A DNA stretch of 64,000 nucleotides from Bacillota bacterium (GCA_023392595.1 JAEVYU010000026.1:1-64000), one strand, 5' to 3'. Shown: positions 52,316 to 60,678, numbered from the stretch's first letter. Notes: generated from the sequence alone by a model not told the origin. Translations and numbers: made by a program.

Positions 52316-52446
52316 AACCGGAAACTCACCTCTTGCACAATGGCTCCGTAGATTTGCGTCTGCAAGATTCGGCGTAATTCAGGTTGACCGGGAAAGTTGA
52401 GCTCACAGGTAAATATGGTTCCAAATACCGGTAAGGATATTGTATC

Positions 52447-52482
52447 AAACCAAGCGGCCCGATCAAGGCCGCTTGGTTTTTT
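52447..52482 (+). terminator. Intrinsic terminator of the catabolic operon
   Basis: AACCAAGCGGCC pairs with GGCCGCTTGGTT, followed by TTTTC. A strong intrinsic terminator about 130 bases past the ROK stop codon. Confidence 0.9.
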
Positions 52483-52523
52483 CAAATCGCCGGAAGGAGG
52501 TTTGCCGAAGATGCTTTTCATTT

Positions 52524-52680
52524 TTAAGCCCCCATCCCCCTCATCGCCCTCATGACCCAAAAAAAGCGGCTAAACGCTCCGCCTCTGTGGCTTAATTGTC
52601 CATAGGTTTCATAACACGCAAGTATAGTAAAAAACGATTTTTCAACCGGATGAGGGGCATGAGGGTGATGGGGGCCAAAA
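52524..52680. repeat. Long palindromic repeat (CCCTCATG-type)
   Basis: GCCCCCATCCCCCTCATCGC at the left and its imperfect reverse complement near 52645-52675 (GATGAGGGGCATGAGGGTGA) flank about 80 bases. Both arms end in A-runs outside the G/C part. Open frames here are rich in PHHPHAPHP or MRAMRGMG repeats and are by-products. Confidence 0.65.
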
Positions 52681-52713
52681 AAAATAAAGCCATTCGTTTT
52701 CGATAGTCCCTTC

Positions 52714-52966
52714 ATTACCGATTCTTTCCGTTCAGGAATCGTTTCCCTCATAAAACAATTCCTTTCCGTCATCCGGAAAACCGTTTCTGTCATAAAATAA
52801 ATCTTTTCTGTCATTCAGAAAATCATTTCCGTCCAAAATAAATCATTTCTCCCGTTCAGGAAATCATCTCCCTCACAAAATAAATCCTTTCTCCCGTTCA
52901 GGAAACCGTTTCCCTCACAAAACAAATCATTTCTCTCGTCCAGGAAACCGTTTCCCTCACAAAAAG
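52714..52966. repeat. 42-bp tandem repeat, about six units
   Basis: The three right-hand units are 42 bases long (core TTTCTCCCGTTCAGGAAA, CCGTTTCCCTCACAAAA). Three more diverged units of 41-43 bases lie to the left. On the minus strand each 42-base unit codes for 14 residues like DLFCEGNGFLNGRN. The block lies at the 3' end of a flavodoxin-family relic and extends its frame. Confidence 0.8.
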
Positions 52967-53215
52967 GCGGTGGTTTATCATATCCCATCATTTTCATTCG
53001 GCTCTCATCCACACCCAAGGTATAAATGAATCCTGTCGGTATCTTTTTCTTAAAAAGGGTAGAATAGTTTACATCCTATACAAGATATGGATATATCAAC
53101 CGTTCCATACATGAACTCATCTCGCCAACAACCCTTCCAAGATATATGGGAGCATCCAGGATAATAGCATCAACTTCCGCAACTTTTTAAAGAACTGGTG
53201 TCAAATCATCTTTTA
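52967..53215 (-). pseudogene. Flavodoxin/FMN-reductase relic with repeat tail
   Basis: The minus strand encodes AEVDAIILDAPIYLGRVVGE and MSSCMERLIYPYLV, the flavin-binding region of NADPH-dependent FMN reductase-like proteins. DVNYSTLFKKKIPTGFIYTL and GVDESRMKMMGYDK then follow. Stops interrupt the frame near 53070 and 53190, and the flavin N-terminal loop is missing. The 3' end runs straight into the 42-bp tandem repeats. The rest of 53216-53352 shows nothing clear. Confidence 0.65.
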
Positions 53216-53352
53216 TGGCACATTGTCCAATAAACTACACCCTGTCCATTGTCGAATGAGTATCGGATAAAATAAATGAACTAAAGATTGCCAATTGAGA
53301 TTGGGACAAGCAGTATCAAACTGGCAGCGGTTTTCCACTAAAATAATTTTTC

Positions 53353-53412
53353 TTGCTATTTTTAATAATCGTGCTAAAATTAAATTACCGGTGGTAATTA
53401 CCAATGGTAATT
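53353..53412 (+). promoter_or_regulatory. TetR gene promoter with two overlapping operators
   Basis: TTGCTA (53353-53358), a 16-base spacer and the extended TGCTAAAAT (-10 at 53375-53380) form a promoter. Directly downstream, AATTACC-N3-GGTAATT occurs twice (53383-53399 and 53396-53412), sharing four bases. Both have perfect 7-base arms. This is a strong autoregulatory site for the TetR protein that follows. Confidence 0.85.
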
Positions 53413-53434
53413 TAATTTTTTAGGAACAACTTCA

Positions 53435-54052
53435 ATGCCAAAAGGTCTATCAAAAGGGATAACCAAGGAAAATATCGTCAACGTTACCCTTGCGTTGATT
53501 CGGGACCAAGAAAATATTCACAGCGTCAACTTAAGAGAAATTGCGAGAGTGCTGGGATGTGCCCATACCAACCTTTATAACTACTTTGCGGATTTCGATG
53601 CCATTCTATGGGCAGCGCTGGACACAATTCTAATCAAGTCGACCGAATTTATACTTTCCGGTATGAACGAGGTCGAAGATCCCCAAGCGAAGCTCCAGCT
53701 ATTCTATGAACGATTGATTGACTATTACCTGCAAAATAAAGGTTGGTTCCGGCTTTTCTGGATGGAAAAACTACGGGGAGAAAGAACGGAAAGCAACATC
53801 CAACTTACCGCCACTGTGGTTGGCGAGTATGTGATCATGCTTGCCGAATTGTTTAAAGAAATCTATGGCGTGAAGCTTACCAACCAGCAAACCATGTATG
53901 TTTTTCATACCGTTCACAGCTATATGAATGGAGAAATATCTATTTTCATTGCAGGCAGAGGACTAATTTCCGGGGAAGAGGAATTTAAAAAGTATCTTCT
54001 GCGGGAATGCCTAAAGGTAAGCAAGCTTCTTGTGCTTGATCCGGTTTGTTAG
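53435..54052 (+). CDS. TetR/AcrR-family regulator
   Basis: This 205-residue protein has the TetR helix-turn-helix (VNLREIARVLGCAHTNLYNYF, about 30; given as one segment near residues 30-50) and a C-terminal domain with a TetR_C-like WHG-type region. AGGA lies 9 bases before the ATG. Twin TTACC-N3-GGTAA operators cover its promoter. The next two genes on the same strand (DUF4345 protein and alpha/beta hydrolase) are possible targets. Confidence 0.88.
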   Translation: MPKGLSKGITKENIVNVTLALIRDQENIHSVNLREIARVLGCAHTNLYNYFADFDAILWAALDTILIKSTEFILSGMNEVEDPQAKLQLFYERLIDYYLQNKGWFRLFWMEKLRGERTESNIQLTATVVGEYVIMLAELFKEIYGVKLTNQQTMYVFHTVHSYMNGEISIFIAGRGLISGEEEFKKYLLRECLKVSKLLVLDPVC

Positions 54053-54160
54053 GCAAGGGTATCCAAGCCCAGAGAATCCACTGCCTGAAGAGGATAGGAT
54101 AGCTAAGGCCAAATATTCTGAACCATCGCTCATTTTCGAGGGAAAGGAACGGGAATTGAC

Positions 54161-54601
54161 TTGAAGAAAAAAAATACGATTGAAAGAAATCCCAAGAGGC
54201 CCGTTGTATCTAAACGTATCTTCCAGGCTGTACTCGGTCTGAACGGCATTTTTACCCTATATACGGCCTATTTAGGATTTGCTTATGGCGCGGTAAATTG
54301 GTACTATGGATTCCCCGCCGGGCAAGAATATTCGCAGGGGCTTAGGATATTAGACAGCAATCTGCGGTTTTACAGCGGCCTATGGCTGGGCATCGGCATC
54401 ATCTTGTTTTGGATGATTCCCCGGATCGACCGGGACAGGACGACGCTTCGGGTTATGGCGTTGCTTTTTTTCCTTGGCGGCATTGGCCGTTTGATCTCCA
54501 TCTTCACCTGCGGCTTGCCTTCCTGTCTTTACTTGGCTTTTGTACCGCTCGAATTGGGATTCCCGCTTCTTGTCCTCTGGCAAAAGCATATCATATCCTA
54601 G
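54161..54601 (+). CDS. DUF4345-type small membrane protein
   Basis: This 146-residue protein has about four hydrophobic helices: VLGLNGIFTLYTAYLGF, FYSGLWLGIGIILFWMI, ALLFFLGGIGRLISIF and YLAFVPLELGFPLLVLW. The pattern, with NLRFYSGLWLGIG, matches the DUF4345 family of unknown function. The start is TTG; GGGAAAGGAACGG lies upstream and no internal Met gives a full first helix. It follows the TetR gene by 108 bases. Confidence 0.78.
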   Translation: MKKKNTIERNPKRPVVSKRIFQAVLGLNGIFTLYTAYLGFAYGAVNWYYGFPAGQEYSQGLRILDSNLRFYSGLWLGIGIILFWMIPRIDRDRTTLRVMALLFFLGGIGRLISIFTCGLPSCLYLAFVPLELGFPLLVLWQKHIIS

Positions 54602-54674
54602 AGGACCGGAAGTTATGAACGGGCCTCAAACCAAGGCAAAATACTAATGAAAATCCGGTGAGGGGGTTAATGAT

Positions 54675-56015
54675 ATGAAGAGTCAAGCCGATTTTAACTC
54701 CGGTGAATTTCAACTGCATCCAAACCCTAATTTCAATTACCAATTAAACCGCACGTATAACGTAAGCAATGGGAACCTGGATGAAATAAAAGAACTAGCC
54801 GCAAAGTTAACCAGCATTAAGGTTTGGGAAAAGGAAATGAGGGCTCTGGCCGAAAAAGCTTTCCAGGAAAACCGGATCAAAGATGCGATTGCCTATTACC
54901 GAATGACCGAATTCTTTATGTATGACGGTAACCCGGATAAAATAAAAACGTACGACGAATCAATCGAATTGTTTTATCAATATCATGATCCATTGTTTAA
55001 AACGGGTGTATTACAGCTTGATCAGGTTCCTTACGAGCAAGGGTATTTACCGGTAATCCACACCATGCCCGAAGGGAAATGTGTAGATACCATTCTGCTC
55101 CACGGCGGATTTGATTCCTATATGGAAGAGTTCCTTCCTTCTTTATTGTATCTCAGGGAAAACGGCTTCGAAGTTTTTTTATTTGAGGGCCCGGGCCAGG
55201 GGAATGTCCTGCGAAAGCAAGGCCTCACTTTTTCAATTGAGTGGGAAAAGCCGGTAAAAACATTGCTGGATTATTACAGCTTACATGAGGTAACCATCAT
55301 CGGCATATCGATGGGAGCTATTCTGGCGCCAAGGGCGGCGGCGTTTGAAACCCGGATCCAAAGGATTGTAGCCTGGAGCGTCTGTACAAACATGCTTGAA
55401 CTGCTTCTGGATGCCGTTCCCAAAGCGGAACGGGATGCTTTAAAAGAATTGCTACGGCAAAAAGAAAAAAATACCATCAACGACCTCATGGATAAACAGA
55501 TGGCAAGAGAGCCCTTAATCGACTGGGCTATGCATCATGGTTTTTATAATATGGGCGTGGATAACCCCTATGACTATATGATAGCGGCCAATCACTATAC
55601 CTATGCGGATGTTGCCGATCAAATCACCCAGGATTTCTTATTGCTGGGTGCTGAGAAAGACCACTTAATCCCGATAGAAAACTATAAATCGGCTATGGAT
55701 AGCCTTCCAAATGTAAAGTCCTTGACATACCGATTGTTTACCGCAAAAGAAAATGCCGCCAGTCATTGCAATACCGGAAATCCCAAATTAGTTCTGGATA
55801 CTATCGTTTCCTGGATAAGAACTATTAAGGCGCGTCAAATAATATCTCTTAACAGCCTGCCAAGCCGGCTGGCACGAACTTGCCTTCTTTCCCCAGCCCA
55901 GCGCCTTCTCACCCGGAACTTTTTGGGCACCAAAAGTTCCCAAATCGATGTTATGATGATAATATCAAAGTCGAAGGATCAAGATTGCAAACCAAAACCC
56001 GCTACCCATAGTTAG
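54675..56015 (+). CDS. Alpha/beta hydrolase with overrun C-terminus
   Basis: This 446-residue frame encodes an alpha/beta hydrolase with an N-terminal helical cap (about 25-110) as in FrsA/pseudooxynicotine-hydrolase-like proteins. The nucleophile is in GISMGA (about 212), the acid in LLGAEKDHLIP (about 325), and the base in AASHCNTG (about 358). The family core ends near residue 385 (VSWIRTIK). The last 60 residues are of low complexity and unlike the family, and the stop codon lies inside a terminator hairpin, so a frameshift or lost stop has probably extended the frame. GAGGGGG precedes the ATG. Confidence 0.85.
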   Translation: MKSQADFNSGEFQLHPNPNFNYQLNRTYNVSNGNLDEIKELAAKLTSIKVWEKEMRALAEKAFQENRIKDAIAYYRMTEFFMYDGNPDKIKTYDESIELFYQYHDPLFKTGVLQLDQVPYEQGYLPVIHTMPEGKCVDTILLHGGFDSYMEEFLPSLLYLRENGFEVFLFEGPGQGNVLRKQGLTFSIEWEKPVKTLLDYYSLHEVTIIGISMGAILAPRAAAFETRIQRIVAWSVCTNMLELLLDAVPKAERDALKELLRQKEKNTINDLMDKQMAREPLIDWAMHHGFYNMGVDNPYDYMIAANHYTYADVADQITQDFLLLGAEKDHLIPIENYKSAMDSLPNVKSLTYRLFTAKENAASHCNTGNPKLVLDTIVSWIRTIKARQIISLNSLPSRLARTCLLSPAQRLLTRNFLGTKSSQIDVMMIISKSKDQDCKPKPATHS

Positions 56016-56027
56016 CGGGTTTTGGTT
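55989..56027 (+). terminator. Terminator overlapping the hydrolase frame end
   Basis: AACCAAAACCCGCTA pairs with TAGCGGGTTTTGGTT. The hydrolase stop codon is in its loop and arm, which is unusual and supports a shorter original gene. Confidence 0.8.
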
Positions 56028-56119
56028 TGGGCGCTCTTTCCCGAAGTTTAAAAAATGTTACTGTCCACTATTGGTTTTATCAAGAGCATATAACCAATTC
56101 TGCCGGACCTTTCCATGGT

Positions 56120-56162
56120 CACTTATGATATTTCCTTTCGTATCGGGTCTAACGGCGAAAAA
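56120..56162 (-). repeat. Recurring coding-type fragment (AVRPDTKGNIISD), copy 2
   Basis: The minus strand reads AVRPDTKGNIISDHGKVRQN and continues to a stop near 56060. It shares the RxDxxxxII core and DNA words TATCGGGTCTAACG with the fragments at 24380 and 60055. It lies just past the 3' end of the primase-helicase gene. Confidence 0.6.
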
Positions 56163-56188
56163 TTTAAATTCTCCCTTCCTTCAACAAT

Positions 56189-59161
56189 CTATAGCAAATA
56201 ATCATTAACCTTTTCTGCAATTTTAGTCAGTTCATTGCCTATATTAGGACTCTCAAGCCGCATGATGCTTTCCTCCGCGCTCCCAAAACTCAATAAATTA
56301 ATACTTCCGTACCATACAATCCTTTGATCGATCACCGCAAATTTTTGATGAATATTGGAGCGGAAAACTACCCTGACTCCTGTATTTTTTAACAAGTCTA
56401 AACAACTCTGCAAAACGGTTACATCTCTTCCTTGAAAATCTCCGACCGGCCTAGTCACTACTAATACTTTGACTTTATTTCCTAATGCCGCCTTAATGTA
56501 TTCTAGCATCTGTATAGTCCGTTTTTTAGTAACGTAAGGACTTACAATAAGAATCTCCCGGGATGCATTCAAAATATCATTGCTATATACGGCTAAAAAG
56601 TTATTCTTATCAAAAATGATGTCGATTGACTCTGCTACAACACTTTCACCTTTTGCTTTATACCCAATACCGGCGTATCCTGAAAGCCGCTTATGATACA
56701 TTTTCTCCAGCATCTTCACCTGAATATCCACATAATCATAAATCTGCACTTCTTTTTTGTTCGCGAATAATCGGTGAAGCCTGCCGGCATATTGCTGTAA
56801 AGTCCCCTTCCACGAAATCGGCATGGTTAAAAACAGAGTATCCAAACGAGGTTCGTCAAAACCTTCCCCGATATATTTACCGGTAGCAACCAAAGTCAAT
56901 GGTTGATCGACGGGCGTATCCACGATTTGTTTCATAATTTCCTTCATTTCCTTCGCACCCATCCCGCCTGTTAGAACAAGCACATCCGGAATATTTTCTC
57001 TCAATTCTTTCGCAAGGATTTCCACATGAATGATTCTATCCGTCAAGATAATACAGTTCCTACCGTTTTCATGGCTTTTTACTACGTCACGAACAATTTG
57101 CTGATTTCGAATGCCGTTTTGGACAATTTCCGAGTATAAATCTTGAATCGATACTTCTTTCTCATCCTTATCCACAGGAACTCGAAGAGAAGTAAATCTT
57201 GGTATGACATAATGATCAAAAGGTCTATTTTCAGCCTGTTTTTTGGCATCATCCCTGTAGCGGATTGGCCCACATTGCATGAAAATGATAGGATGATGTC
57301 CGTCCTTTCGGGTAGGAGTAGCGGTTAATCCGTATACATATTTGGCATTGGTGTTCTTAAGTATGGTTTCAAAACTGAAAGCTGAAACATGATGGCACTC
57401 ATCAATAATAATCATGCCATAGTTTTTTACGCACTCTCTGACTTCACCCATTCGGTTCAACGATTGCATCACCGCGATATCGATGATCCCGTTTAAGGTG
57501 TCCTTCCCTGCTCCCAATTGTCCGATAATACTTCGAACCTTTTTTCTCCCTCTTTTTTTCCCTTCATCAATATCCGGTAGTTTTTCATTGATACTCAAAA
57601 ACTCAGTTAACCGCTTTTCCCATTGGGAAACCAAATTTACTTTATCAACCAAAATCAGAGTATTTACTTTCCGTTCCGCAATGAGCTTTATAGCCACAAC
57701 GGTTTTTCCAAAAGCTGTTGTCCCACAAAGCACGCCGTTATTGGCTTTCAGTAGTTTATCAAGGGCTAATGGTTGTTCATCCCGTAAATTGCCCATAAAC
57801 TCGACATCAATTCTTTTACCTGAATTTGTCTTATCAATAAAGCGAGTATCAATATCAAGTCCATCCAATAACTCTTTTAAATCCCGTTCGCACCCTCGTG
57901 GCAAGCATAAATATTCTTGAGTTTCGTCCGAGCAGGATATTACCCTTGGTATCGTCTTTGTCGAAAGCCGCATCGCCTGAGATTTATAGAATTCGGGGTT
58001 TTTGAAAGCCGCCAACCGTTTGATATGGTTCAGAGCCCTTTGAGATATACCCGATTTTCCAATGAATAGCATATTGGCTCTCACAATTTCAACATCCGGC
58101 GGAAAATCATTCTTCGATAATTGAATCTTCTTTAATTCCCAAGGCTTTTCATCTTCTTCCTCACCGGTTCGCAAGGCTCCAAGTTCACTGCCATGACAAA
58201 GTTTTGATGTAAGCATTTCAATCTCATCTTCATTTAGTTTTTGAATGGTGGACAAAAATGCCCATTGATCACCATAGGGACTGCATTTTTCATCAACAAA
58301 AACGCTGTTATTATAATTTCTTGCCGCTTTTTGCAAAGGCAAAGCAATCAAATTTCCAAACCCGCCTTTGGGCATAGTGTCCTGATTGGGAAAAAAACGG
58401 TCATATGACCTAAAGGTTATTTCATGCCTTTTGCTCATGGAGTAAGTGAGTAAGGCACTACCAAATTTTCTTGCTAAAACTGCTGATATAGGATTCTCAA
58501 AGAAAAACCAAACATGGGCTCCTTTGCCTGAACGTGAACGTTCGACAGCTAACTGAATTCTGAATTCGAAACAAGTTTCACGTAATACCGAAACATCCTT
58601 TTGCCATTCCTCATCATCAAAATCAATGGCCAAAAAGCAGCAGGTTTCATCCGGCAATAAAGGATATATTCCCGCAACAAAATTATCAATCCCGCGTAAA
58701 TGGGCATCAATCACTTTTTCATCCAGTTTGTCTAACGCCTTATGGGCACAGTCAGCGCATTTTCCTTTCGGTTTAAAGCACAATCCGGGCCGCCATTCAT
58801 TCAAACAAACCGGTGAATAGCCGGAAGTTCTCTTCCTCTGCGCCTTCAAAGAAGGTGGGCTTTCCCATCTTTTTGCATAAACATCGTCCCGGCCTTTAAA
58901 GAGCGACATGAATAGTTTGATTTTTTCCGAAGGGGTTGAGAGGTTATTAATATCCGGATTCTCTTCTTTATTGCAATCCGCTTTAATCATTTCCGGCACT
59001 GGTTTTGACTCCGTTGCACCCAAATTAGGCGCAAAATCAAAAGGAATCCCTGGCTGTTCAGGAATTCCCAATTGAAGCCTTAACCGTTTATTTTCTTCCC
59101 GCAAACGATGATTCTCACTCTGTAACCAATGGTACTTCGTGAGCAATTCGTTATAATCCAT
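56189..59161 (-). CDS. TOTE-type primase-helicase-phospholipase D fusion
   Basis: This 990-residue protein appears to belong to the TOTE conflict-system primase group. Order: N-terminal coiled coil (about 5-35), cysteine cluster CFKPKGKCADC (about 130), archaeo-eukaryotic primase domain with AIDFDDEEW (about 178) and SGKGAHVWFF (about 208), SF2 helicase with Walker A GTTAFGKT (about 477), DECHH (about 587), GLTATPTRKDG and QYAGRLHR (about 788), and a C-terminal phospholipase D-like domain with IHQKFAVID (about 933). ATG 59161 follows TGAGGA; a TTG lies four codons upstream. It starts 35 bases after the original end of a RelE/ParE toxin gene and probably shares that promoter. Proposed role: defence against invading DNA; by family only. 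Confidence 0.85.
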   Translation of the reverse strand: MDYNELLTKYHWLQSENHRLREENKRLRLQLGIPEQPGIPFDFAPNLGATESKPVPEMIKADCNKEENPDINNLSTPSEKIKLFMSLFKGRDDVYAKRWESPPSLKAQRKRTSGYSPVCLNEWRPGLCFKPKGKCADCAHKALDKLDEKVIDAHLRGIDNFVAGIYPLLPDETCCFLAIDFDDEEWQKDVSVLRETCFEFRIQLAVERSRSGKGAHVWFFFENPISAVLARKFGSALLTYSMSKRHEITFRSYDRFFPNQDTMPKGGFGNLIALPLQKAARNYNNSVFVDEKCSPYGDQWAFLSTIQKLNEDEIEMLTSKLCHGSELGALRTGEEEDEKPWELKKIQLSKNDFPPDVEIVRANMLFIGKSGISQRALNHIKRLAAFKNPEFYKSQAMRLSTKTIPRVISCSDETQEYLCLPRGCERDLKELLDGLDIDTRFIDKTNSGKRIDVEFMGNLRDEQPLALDKLLKANNGVLCGTTAFGKTVVAIKLIAERKVNTLILVDKVNLVSQWEKRLTEFLSINEKLPDIDEGKKRGRKKVRSIIGQLGAGKDTLNGIIDIAVMQSLNRMGEVRECVKNYGMIIIDECHHVSAFSFETILKNTNAKYVYGLTATPTRKDGHHPIIFMQCGPIRYRDDAKKQAENRPFDHYVIPRFTSLRVPVDKDEKEVSIQDLYSEIVQNGIRNQQIVRDVVKSHENGRNCIILTDRIIHVEILAKELRENIPDVLVLTGGMGAKEMKEIMKQIVDTPVDQPLTLVATGKYIGEGFDEPRLDTLFLTMPISWKGTLQQYAGRLHRLFANKKEVQIYDYVDIQVKMLEKMYHKRLSGYAGIGYKAKGESVVAESIDIIFDKNNFLAVYSNDILNASREILIVSPYVTKKRTIQMLEYIKAALGNKVKVLVVTRPVGDFQGRDVTVLQSCLDLLKNTGVRVVFRSNIHQKFAVIDQRIVWYGSINLLSFGSAEESIMRLESPNIGNELTKIAEKVNDYLL

Positions 59162-59240
59162 ATTGATCCTCAATATTCATAATACTTCTGTACCCTTATT
59201 TAATAAGATTTTCAATATCCATCTTGGCATAAATGATTCT

Positions 59241-59501
59241 CTATATTTCTACCTCATGTTCCGTCACTATATAAAAAACTAAGAAATGTTTTACAGGCAA
59301 CATCCTGTATTCGGCTTCAAGTGGTTCCATTGGTTGAAAAACCTTACAAGAGTATGGAAATTGTTGAAGCCGAATTAGCGATTTATCAAGGGCATCAAGC
59401 AAATCCCTTGCCGCTTTGGGCGCTTTGAGAATATCGGCAATATAACTTATAATATCGCTCAAATCTTTTTGCGCCAAAGGCAAGTATTTCAGTTTATACA
59501 T
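59241..59501 (-). CDS. RelE/ParE-type toxin with premature amber stop
   Basis: This 86-residue frame begins MYKLKYLPLAQKDLSDI and contains LIRLQQFPYSCKVF and EYRMLPVKHFLVFYIV, typical of the ParE/RelE fold. Its frame stops at TAG (59241-59243) after EVEI. The same frame continues RIIYAKMDIENLIK to a TAA at 59196-59198, which is the normal family C-terminus (VIYxxxDIENLL). So a one-codon nonsense change removes the last 14 residues. The toxin is probably inactive unless the stop is suppressed. It overlaps the antitoxin gene by eight bases. Confidence 0.88.
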   Translation of the reverse strand: MYKLKYLPLAQKDLSDIISYIADILKAPKAARDLLDALDKSLIRLQQFPYSCKVFQPMEPLEAEYRMLPVKHFLVFYIVTEHEVEI

Positions 59502-59781
59502 TATCCTCTGCTATTTTATCCCCAAGTTTGGCCCTCAAATCTGAGAATATTTCTTCGTGGGAATAGCGTACCTCCGACGTTTTTGATTGTCGTTCCGCTT
59601 CCTTTAACTTAAGGTAAATTTCACTTTCAAACAATTTGCGTTCATAAGTTTCAATGCTCATCACAACCATGTCGCCATAGCCATTTTTGGTCAAGAAAAC
59701 CGGCTCTGCAGTCTCGTGTACAATCTTTGAAATTTCCGCAAAATTATTCCGTAAATCCGAAACCGGTCTAATCTGGGGCAT
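59494..59781 (-). CDS. Phd/YefM-type antitoxin
   Basis: This 95-residue protein begins MPQIRPVSDLRNNFAEISK with EPVFLTKNGYGDMVVMS, the Phd/YefM DNA-binding fold, followed by a C-terminal toxin-binding helix. ATG 59781 follows GAGGTG; the frame continues three codons upstream without a site. It is the first gene of an apparent antitoxin-toxin-TOTE operon and should autoregulate the promoter at 59813-59841. Confidence 0.9.
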   Translation of the reverse strand: MPQIRPVSDLRNNFAEISKIVHETAEPVFLTKNGYGDMVVMSIETYERKLFESEIYLKLKEAERQSKTSEVRYSHEEIFSDLRAKLGDKIAEDNV

Positions 59782-59812
59782 TAAATTCACCTCGAATTAT
59801 TAATTTATCACC

Positions 59813-59841
59813 AAAATATCATAATTATGCTAAGATGTCAA
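59813..59841 (-). promoter_or_regulatory. Promoter of the antitoxin-toxin-TOTE operon
   Basis: Minus-strand TTGACA (59836-59841), exactly 17 bases, then TATTTT (59813-59818). It lies 32 bases before the antitoxin start. The A/T-rich spacer contains partial symmetry (ATAATTAT) that may be the Phd-type site. Confidence 0.75.
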
Positions 59842-59881
59842 TTTATTTATAATCGCTCCTCCATAAACCCCAAAAATAAAC

Positions 59882-59927
59882 AAGCCCCATCATTTCTACT
59901 ACTCTCCCAAGTAGGAACTAGGGGCTT
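59882..59927 (-). terminator. Terminator upstream of the antitoxin operon
   Basis: AAGCCCC and GGGGCTT with an inner CTAC/GTAG pairing form a branched stem, followed on the minus strand by GTTTATTTTT. It insulates the antitoxin promoter from upstream transcription. Confidence 0.6.
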
Positions 59928-59961
59928 CGATTTGACAGAGCTTATAAATAAAAGTAGTATC

Positions 59962-60162
59962 TCAAATAAACCATAATATGAATTGACAGTTTTGCAAATC
60001 CTTTTTCTGCACAAAATGTTCTAATCCCCATGTAAATAAGCTTTGCAACTCACTTATGATACTTCTCTCACTATCGGGTCTAACGACTAAATTTTTTAAG
60101 GGCCAAAAAACATAAAACCCAAAGGAGCCTATATTTTCTTCGTAACAAAACTTAGTTACCAA
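59962..60162 (-). pseudogene. Fragment with the VVRPDSERSII motif, copy 3
   Basis: An open frame of 66 codons contains VVRPDSERSIISELQSLFTW and ends FILWFI. The start has no ribosome-binding site, and the core recurs at 24380-24422 and 56120-56162. It looks like a C-terminal piece of an unrecognised gene family. Confidence 0.45.
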
Positions 60163-60411
60163 ACTTAACTTTACTTATTTATGATCTTCTAAGCATCCTG
60201 TGACTTCGGATAAACCTACAATATTAAAAAAATTTCTCTTTTATGTCAAAATGTTTTATAGAATGAGAAACAAACCTCCGTCCATCTGGATAGCCTCGGT
60301 GAGAAAGTTGCGGCAGGGCAGTATGGGAAGTGACATTCCAACTTACCCCAAGTTTATCAGTAGATCTGCATGATTTTACATTTATTCAGGTCTATTTGCT
60401 ATGTGTTTAGT

Positions 60412-60678
60412 ACCTACTCACATAACAAGTTTTTATCTATACCGGCTAATTCTCTTTCCAAATATTTTAAGGTCTTCATCTTTTCTCCGGTTTCCTGCTC
60501 ATCGTATAAAAACTGCTCAAGGAACTCCCAGATATCCTCCAGCTTATAGTGTTATATCCGGATGAATTTCAATATCGTTACCAATATTTTTTCTATAACT
60601 TTCGAGAAATTTCTCATAATAAGGTTCTCCTCTGATATAAGAGGGCTCCCATATAGCAGGCTCACGTTTCACGATTTC
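60412..60678 (-). pseudogene. Unrecognised frameshifted gene remnant
   Basis: Two adjacent frames read like protein: EIVKREPAIWEPSYIRGEPY with KFLESYRKNIGNDIEIHPD, then after a frame change LEDIWEFLEQFLYDEQETGE and KMKTLKYLERELAGIDK. The shift is near 60548. No start is found, as the frame runs into the fructokinase stop region. I do not recognise the family. The stretch 60163-60411 shows nothing. Confidence 0.4.

Noticed and set aside
52524..52814. 96-codon open frame with MTExxxF repeats and histidine-proline runs
   Set aside because: It arises from the palindrome and the tandem repeat read through; no independent gene signal.
52714..52966. Possible CRISPR array
   Set aside because: The 42-base units are contiguous without unique spacers, and no cas gene is near.
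56120..56162. GTCTAAC and GCCTAAC words resembling integron attC core sites
   Set aside because: The three copies align as coding fragments along their whole length, no matching second core or fold was found, and no integrase gene is present.
60163..60411. Possible small RNA or riboswitch in the gene-free stretch
   Set aside because: No conserved fold or terminator-linked structure could be supported by eye.
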